9,932 nucleotides of DNA, taken from Nitriliruptoraceae bacterium (GTDB lineage Bacteria; Actinomycetota; Nitriliruptoria; Nitriliruptorales; Nitriliruptoraceae). Made by a program: the position numbers and the translations under genes. Shown in pieces: positions 6,871 to 9,932 of the stretch (the first letter of the stretch is position 1; every line of letters starts with the position of its first letter). The stretch covers positions 1 to 9,932 of the forward strand of contig SKTG01000007.1 of assembly GCA_007118045.1 (NCBI GenBank), read 5' to 3'. The notes under the pieces are model-generated. The model did not search any database. It had not been told where the DNA came from and saw only the letters and a program-made list of their open reading frames with translations.

Positions 6871-7811
6871 GAGGCCGCGATCCGGGGATCGAGCTTCGCG
6901 TACACGAGGTCGACCAGCAGGTTGATCAACAGGAACACCCCGGCGATCAGGAGGACGGCCCCCTGCAGGACGGGATAGTCGCGTCGGACGACGGCGTCCA
7001 GCGCCAGGCGACCGAGCCCGTTCCAGGCGAAGACCACCTCGACGACCACGATGCCGCCGAGCAGCGTGCCCAGCTGCAGGCCACTGACCGTGATGATCGG
7101 GATCCAGGCGTTGCGCAGGACGTGGTGGCGCAGCACGTAACCGGAGGGCATGCCCTTGGCACGGGCCAGCCGCACGTGGTCGGCGCTCATGGCCTCGAGC
7201 ACCGACGAGCGCACGAAACGGGTCAGGATCGCTCCCGTCACCACCCCGGCCGTCACGGCCGGCAGGATCAGCCGCCGCAGGGCGTCGACGGGGTCGTCCA
7301 ACGGCGAGGTGTACCCGCTCGGTGGCAGCCAGCCGAGGATCTGCGCGAAGACGAGGATGAGCAGGATGCCGTACCAGAAATCGGGGACCGAGACACCGAC
7401 CTGCGCGAACCCGTTGGCCGCGTAGTCGACGGGCTTGCCCTGGCGGACCGCGGAGACGATGCCGGCCGGCAGCGCGATGACGATCCCGACGAGCAGGGCG
7501 GCGACGGCGAGCAGGGCCGTGGCGGGCAACCGCTGCATCAACGCGTCGCTGACCGGTTGGCCGGTACGGAACGACACGCCGAGGTCACCGACCAGGGCGC
7601 TGGTGAGCCAGTCCACGTACTGGATCGGGATCGGCTGGTCGAGCCCGCTGCGGGCCAGCAGCACCTCGTAGACGTCCTGGTCGAACCGGGTGCCGAGCGC
7701 GGTGCGGATCGGGTCACCCGGGACCAGGTGCATCAGCGCGAACACCACGATGGACACGCCGAGCAGCGCGAGCAGGGACTGGCCGACGCGCCGCAGGACG
7801 TACCCGCTCAC
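6867..7811 (-). CDS. oppB: Oligopeptide/dipeptide ABC transporter permease (OppB/DppB type)
   Basis: 314-residue permease with the usual OppB/DppB architecture: TM1 at about 12-30 ending in LVPGDP, then an extracytoplasmic segment with GDLGVSFRTGQPV (75-87), followed by five further membrane segments. SVPDFWYGILL (141-151) and GWLPPSGY (160-167) are family blocks. The coupling loop is RLARAKGMPSGYVLRHHVLRN (about 214-234), which docks onto the ATPases. C-terminal YAKLDPRI is standard. GTG start at 7811 with a strong AAGGAG (complement at 7818-7823) six bases upstream, so unlike oppC, oppD and oppF it starts translation independently. It is separated from oppA by 85 bases containing a hairpin. 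Confidence 0.93.
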   Translation of the reverse strand: MSGYVLRRVGQSLLALLGVSIVVFALMHLVPGDPIRTALGTRFDQDVYEVLLARSGLDQPIPIQYVDWLTSALVGDLGVSFRTGQPVSDALMQRLPATALLAVAALLVGIVIALPAGIVSAVRQGKPVDYAANGFAQVGVSVPDFWYGILLILVFAQILGWLPPSGYTSPLDDPVDALRRLILPAVTAGVVTGAILTRFVRSSVLEAMSADHVRLARAKGMPSGYVLRHHVLRNAWIPIITVSGLQLGTLLGGIVVVEVVFAWNGLGRLALDAVVRRDYPVLQGAVLLIAGVFLLINLLVDLVYAKLDPRIAAS

Positions 7812-7855
7812 ACCCGGCTCCTTCCCGGCGCGGACTCAGCCGTTCGCGCTCCCGC

Positions 7856-7873
7856 GGCGCGAGCTCGCGCGCC
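7856..7873 (-). other. GC-rich hairpin between oppA and oppB
   Basis: GGCGCG (7856-7861) pairs with CGCGCC (7868-7873) around a six-base loop; the inner 14 bases (7857-7870) are a perfect palindrome. It lies 23 bases past the oppA stop and ahead of the oppB ribosome-binding site. In such operons a hairpin here can stabilise the binding-protein message or partly terminate transcription, so that OppA exceeds the permeases. There is no T-run, and the regulatory role is inferred from position. Confidence 0.4.
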
Positions 7874-7896
7874 CGAGGTGCTCCTCGCCCACCGTC

Positions 7897-9498
7897 TCAG
7901 TCCTCCAACGAGACCCCGCGGAACCGGGTCGCCTGGTCCGGTCGGGTCTCGTACCCGCTGACGTTCGGTGCCCAGGCCTCGATGATGTCGGAGTTGTAGA
8001 AGTAGATGTAGGACGCCTGGTCGACGATGCGCTCGGCGGCCTGGTCGTAGAGATCCTTGCGGGTGTCCTCGTCGGTCTCCTCCCTGGCGTCGTCGAGCAG
8101 CTGGTCCACCTCGTCGTCGGCGAAGCCCTGGAAGTTGTTGATGCCCTCGGAGTGGTGCTGGGCGTAGTAGAAGTCGTCGGGATCGATGTTGCCGATCCAG
8201 CTGAGCACGAAGCCGTCGAAGTCCCCGTCGCCCTGGTCCGCCAGCCAGGTCGAGAAGTCCTCCGTGCGGATGTCGACGCCGATGCCGACCTCGCCCAGCT
8301 GCGAGGAGATGACCTCCGCGGCGGTGACCGTCTCCGGGAACTCGTTGGTGACCATCAGGTCGATCGTGATCTCACCCTCCTCGACCCCGGCCTCGTCGAG
8401 CAGCTGCTGGGCCTGGTCCGGGTCGGTCCCGAAGCGTTCGTGGTCGAAGTACCAGAAGCTGGTCTCCGGGATCGCGGTCTCGTTCGGTGTCGCCGCCTCG
8501 AACTGGGCCGCCTCGGTGATCGTGGCGATGTCGAGCGCGTAGGCGATGGCCTGGCGCACCTCGACCTGATCGAAGGGCTCCACCTCGTGGTTGAGCGCGA
8601 GGTAGTGGTAGTCGTTGCCGGCGACCTGCCCCACCTCGACGTCGTCGAGGTCCTGGAGCGTCTCCACCTGTTCCGGGGGGACGCTGTCGATCCAGTCCAC
8701 CTCGCCGGTCTCGAGGTTGGTGAGCTTCACGCCCGGGTCGGGGATCACCTGGAAGTGGACACCGTCGATCGCCGCGGTGCCGCCCCAGTAGTCGTCGTAG
8801 CGCTCGATCTCCACCGAGTCGCCGGGCGTGAACGAGACGAAGCTGAAGGGACCCGTTCCGACCGGTTCATCGTCCAGCGTGCCGGCGTCGATCGCCTCCG
8901 CGGGGGCGATCGCCATGCCCTTGAACGCGCCGAGCTGCTCGAGCAGGTTCGGAGCGGGGCGTTCGAGGGAGATCTCCACGGTCGCGTCGTCGACCGCCTC
9001 GAAGGACTCGACGGGGTCGAGCCGGAACGCGTTGTCACCCTCCGCCGCGATGAACTCGTAGGAGGCGACCACGTCGTCGGCCGTGAGCTCCGAGCCGTCG
9101 TGGAAACTGACACCGTCGCGCAGCTCGAAGGTCCAGGTCAGCAGATCGTCCGAGACCTCCCAGGACTCGGCGAGGGCCGGCTCCATCGTGAGGTCGTCAC
9201 CGGGCTCCACCAGCGTGTCGTAGACGTTCTCGAGCACGGTGAAGGCGAACGAGGAGGTGGTGGTGTGCGGGTTCAGCTGGTCGGGGTCCCCGCCGATGGC
9301 GGCGCGCAGGGTCCCGCCCTCAGCGGCCTCGTCCGGGTCGGCGTCGGGATCGTCCTCGGGATCGTCGTCGGGCGCGTCCTCGACGTCGTCGAGCGCCTCG
9401 TCGTCGGCCGCGTCACCGAGATCCACCTCCTCCCCGCCGTTGCAGGCGGCCAGGCCCAGAGCGACGACCACGATCGGTACCAGCGAGCGTCGACGCAC
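7897..9498 (-). CDS. oppA: Peptide ABC transporter substrate-binding lipoprotein (SBP_bac_5 family)
   Basis: 533-residue extracytoplasmic binding protein, the receptor of this importer and first gene of the operon. The frame is open further upstream, but the GTG at 9498 is chosen: GGAGGA lies five bases before it and it begins a clean lipoprotein signal (MRRRSLVPIVVVALGLAAC). The lipobox is LAAC with lipidated Cys19. Residues 20-62 form an extremely acidic linker: 22 of 43 are Asp or Glu and none is Lys or Arg. The mature domain follows, with the family signature from PALAESW through TFELRDGVSFHDGSELTADDV (107-143). The rest is also acid-rich. Length is normal for the family. The substrate is probably di- or oligopeptides, but SBP_bac_5 proteins also bind nickel, glutathione and sugars, and nothing here settles which. 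Confidence 0.92.
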   Translation of the reverse strand: MRRRSLVPIVVVALGLAACNGGEEVDLGDAADDEALDDVEDAPDDDPEDDPDADPDEAAEGGTLRAAIGGDPDQLNPHTTTSSFAFTVLENVYDTLVEPGDDLTMEPALAESWEVSDDLLTWTFELRDGVSFHDGSELTADDVVASYEFIAAEGDNAFRLDPVESFEAVDDATVEISLERPAPNLLEQLGAFKGMAIAPAEAIDAGTLDDEPVGTGPFSFVSFTPGDSVEIERYDDYWGGTAAIDGVHFQVIPDPGVKLTNLETGEVDWIDSVPPEQVETLQDLDDVEVGQVAGNDYHYLALNHEVEPFDQVEVRQAIAYALDIATITEAAQFEAATPNETAIPETSFWYFDHERFGTDPDQAQQLLDEAGVEEGEITIDLMVTNEFPETVTAAEVISSQLGEVGIGVDIRTEDFSTWLADQGDGDFDGFVLSWIGNIDPDDFYYAQHHSEGINNFQGFADDEVDQLLDDAREETDEDTRKDLYDQAAERIVDQASYIYFYNSDIIEAWAPNVSGYETRPDQATRFRGVSLED

Positions 9499-9532
9499 GA
9501 CGGTCCTCCCAGGAGGGGAACGGGTGCCGGTG

Positions 9533-9561
9533 ACCGTAGCCCGTGTACGGCCCGGTATCGA
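9533..9561 (-). promoter_or_regulatory. Candidate promoter of the opp operon
   Basis: On the - strand, TCGATA (9561-9556, four of six matches to TTGACA) and TACGGT (9538-9533, a TANNNT -10) are separated by exactly 17 bases. This predicts a start near 9526 and a leader of about 28 bases carrying the GGAGGA site of oppA. An inverted repeat CCGTA-N7-TACGG (9534-9550) overlaps the -10 and could be an operator. Sequence-based prediction only. Confidence 0.45.
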
Positions 9562-9616
9562 GACCTTGCTGCTCCCCGGAGGAACACCACGCACGAACCC
9601 GAGGCGGACCGCGGGT

Positions 9617-9718
9617 TGTGGACATCCGTGTGGAGATGTGGAGGGTCACAGACCTGGAGTTCCACAGCTGTGTTCACATACGTGGAGTTCCCCGCCGTGT
9701 GACGCGCCCTCGTCCACA
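9617..9718. promoter_or_regulatory. Cluster of DnaA-box-like motifs
   Basis: Five TGTGGA/TCCACA cores occur in 102 bases of the oppA-upstream region. On the - strand: 9617-9625 (ATGTCCACA, one mismatch to TTGTCCACA), 9629-9637 (two mismatches to TTATCCACA) and 9637-9645 (three mismatches). On the + strand: core 9661-9666 (weak 9-mer) and 9710-9718 (TCGTCCACA, one mismatch). The segment is visibly less GC-rich than the genes on either side. A perfect palindrome CACAGCTGTG (9663-9672) and a GTCACA/TGTGAC pair (9645-9650, 9698-9703) lie within it. DnaA binding is inferred; other regulators could use these sites. Confidence 0.4.
9655..9691 (+). repeat. Short direct repeat TGGAGTTCC
   Basis: TGGAGTTCC occurs at 9655-9663 and again at 9683-9691, 28 bases apart start to start (close to three helical turns). 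The first copy extends into TGGAGTTCCA, itself a small inverted repeat. The pair brackets the CACAGCTGTG palindrome, a layout that suits paired regulator binding, though no regulator is identified. Confidence 0.4.
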
Positions 9719-9771
9719 GGCGCGCCCTCGCCCACGGCGCGGGGGCCGTCGGGGGACCGACCGTGGCGAGG

Positions 9772-9777
9772 TACCGT
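9772..9777 (+). promoter_or_regulatory. -10 element placed for a leaderless transcript
   Basis: TACCGT, a TANNNT -10, ends six bases before the ATG at 9784. Transcription would therefore begin at or next to the A of the start codon, giving a leaderless mRNA as is common in actinobacteria. No ribosome-binding site lies between, which agrees. No convincing -35 is seen. Confidence 0.5.
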
Positions 9778-9783
9778 CGCCAC

Positions 9784-9932
9784 ATGGCCCAGCCCCCCGC
9801 GAGCGAGCACGTGCGGTCCGACGTGGGATCGGGCTCGCAGGGCGGGGCCCGCCCCGAGCCGCGACGGCCTCCCTCCACCACAGCGTCCCCATCCGACGAG
9901 CCGCTCGACACCGCGATCGTCGAGCTGCTGCA
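9784..9932 (+). CDS. Start of an unidentified protein, truncated by the window end
   Basis: The frame is open from the ATG at 9784 to the last base (49 codons plus two bases). The N terminus is rich in Pro, Ser, Ala and Gly with scattered Arg, and looks disordered (GSGSQGGARPEPRRPP). Only the last dozen residues (SDEPLDTAIVELL) look like the beginning of a folded helix. There is no signal peptide. Support for it being real is the well-placed -10 at 9772-9777 and the lack of any good competing gene on the other strand. I do not recognise the family; a helicase or DNA-binding protein would suit the neighbouring DnaA-box-like sites, but that is a guess. Confidence 0.5.
   Translation, partial: MAQPPASEHVRSDVGSGSQGGARPEPRRPPSTTASPSDEPLDTAIVELL

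Noticed and set aside
9300..9430. Repetitive GTC/GTCG tracts resembling a microsatellite or short-repeat array
   Set aside because: They are the reverse complement of Asp/Glu codons in the acidic linker of OppA; the units are irregular, with no spacers as a CRISPR array would have.
7690..9702. A 670-codon open frame on the + strand opposite oppA
   Set aside because: It is antisense to a full lipoprotein gene with signal peptide, lipobox and family signature. Its Val/Asp/Leu/Arg-rich translation shows no domain and is the expected mirror of GC-rich codon use.
9600..9720. A chromosomal replication origin
   Set aside because: The sites are few and partly degenerate, there is no clear AT-rich unwinding tract, and none of the usual origin neighbours (dnaA, dnaN, rpmH) is present. 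It is kept only as a DnaA-box-like cluster.

Overview
The window is GC-rich, uses GTG start codons freely and has tight overlapping operons with sparse promoters, which points to a high-GC actinobacterium (Actinomycetota). The very acidic solute-binding protein and linker would fit a salt-adapted lineage, but I cannot place the organism more precisely. Coding is dense on both strands, and every assigned gene belongs to a well-known family.

Layout. (1) Bases 1-1946, + strand: the 3' part of metY (O-acetylhomoserine sulfhydrylase) overlaps metX (homoserine O-acetyltransferase) by four bases. Together they make the direct-sulfhydrylation route to homocysteine and methionine. A hairpin at 1947-1976 separates them from the next gene. 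(2) 1998-2903, - strand: a DapA/NAL-superfamily aldolase with the Schiff-base lysine but without two residues typical of true DapA. (3) 3022-3786, + strand: a PlsC-type acyltransferase, divergent from the aldolase across a 118-base promoter region. (4) 3792-9498, - strand: a complete five-gene oligopeptide/dipeptide ABC importer, transcribed oppA-oppB-oppC-oppD-oppF (right to left). The last four genes overlap at their stop/start codons; oppA is set apart by 85 bases containing a GC-rich hairpin. (5) 9499-9783: a 285-base intergenic region with a candidate opp promoter, a cluster of DnaA-box-like TGTGGA/TCCACA motifs in a locally less GC-rich patch, and a -10 element placed for a leaderless transcript. 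(6) 9784 to the end, + strand: the start of an unidentified gene.

How the genes work together. MetX activates homoserine with an acetyl group and MetY replaces the acetate with sulfide. The Opp proteins form one importer: lipoprotein OppA captures the peptide, OppB/OppC form the channel, and OppD/OppF hydrolyse ATP. The aldolase and PlsC have their own promoters and no evident link to either pathway.

I found no convincing new multi-gene system. The points most worth a second look are the DnaA-box-like cluster, the atypical aldolase active site, and the loss of one of four conserved cysteines in the OppD C-terminal domain while OppF keeps all four.
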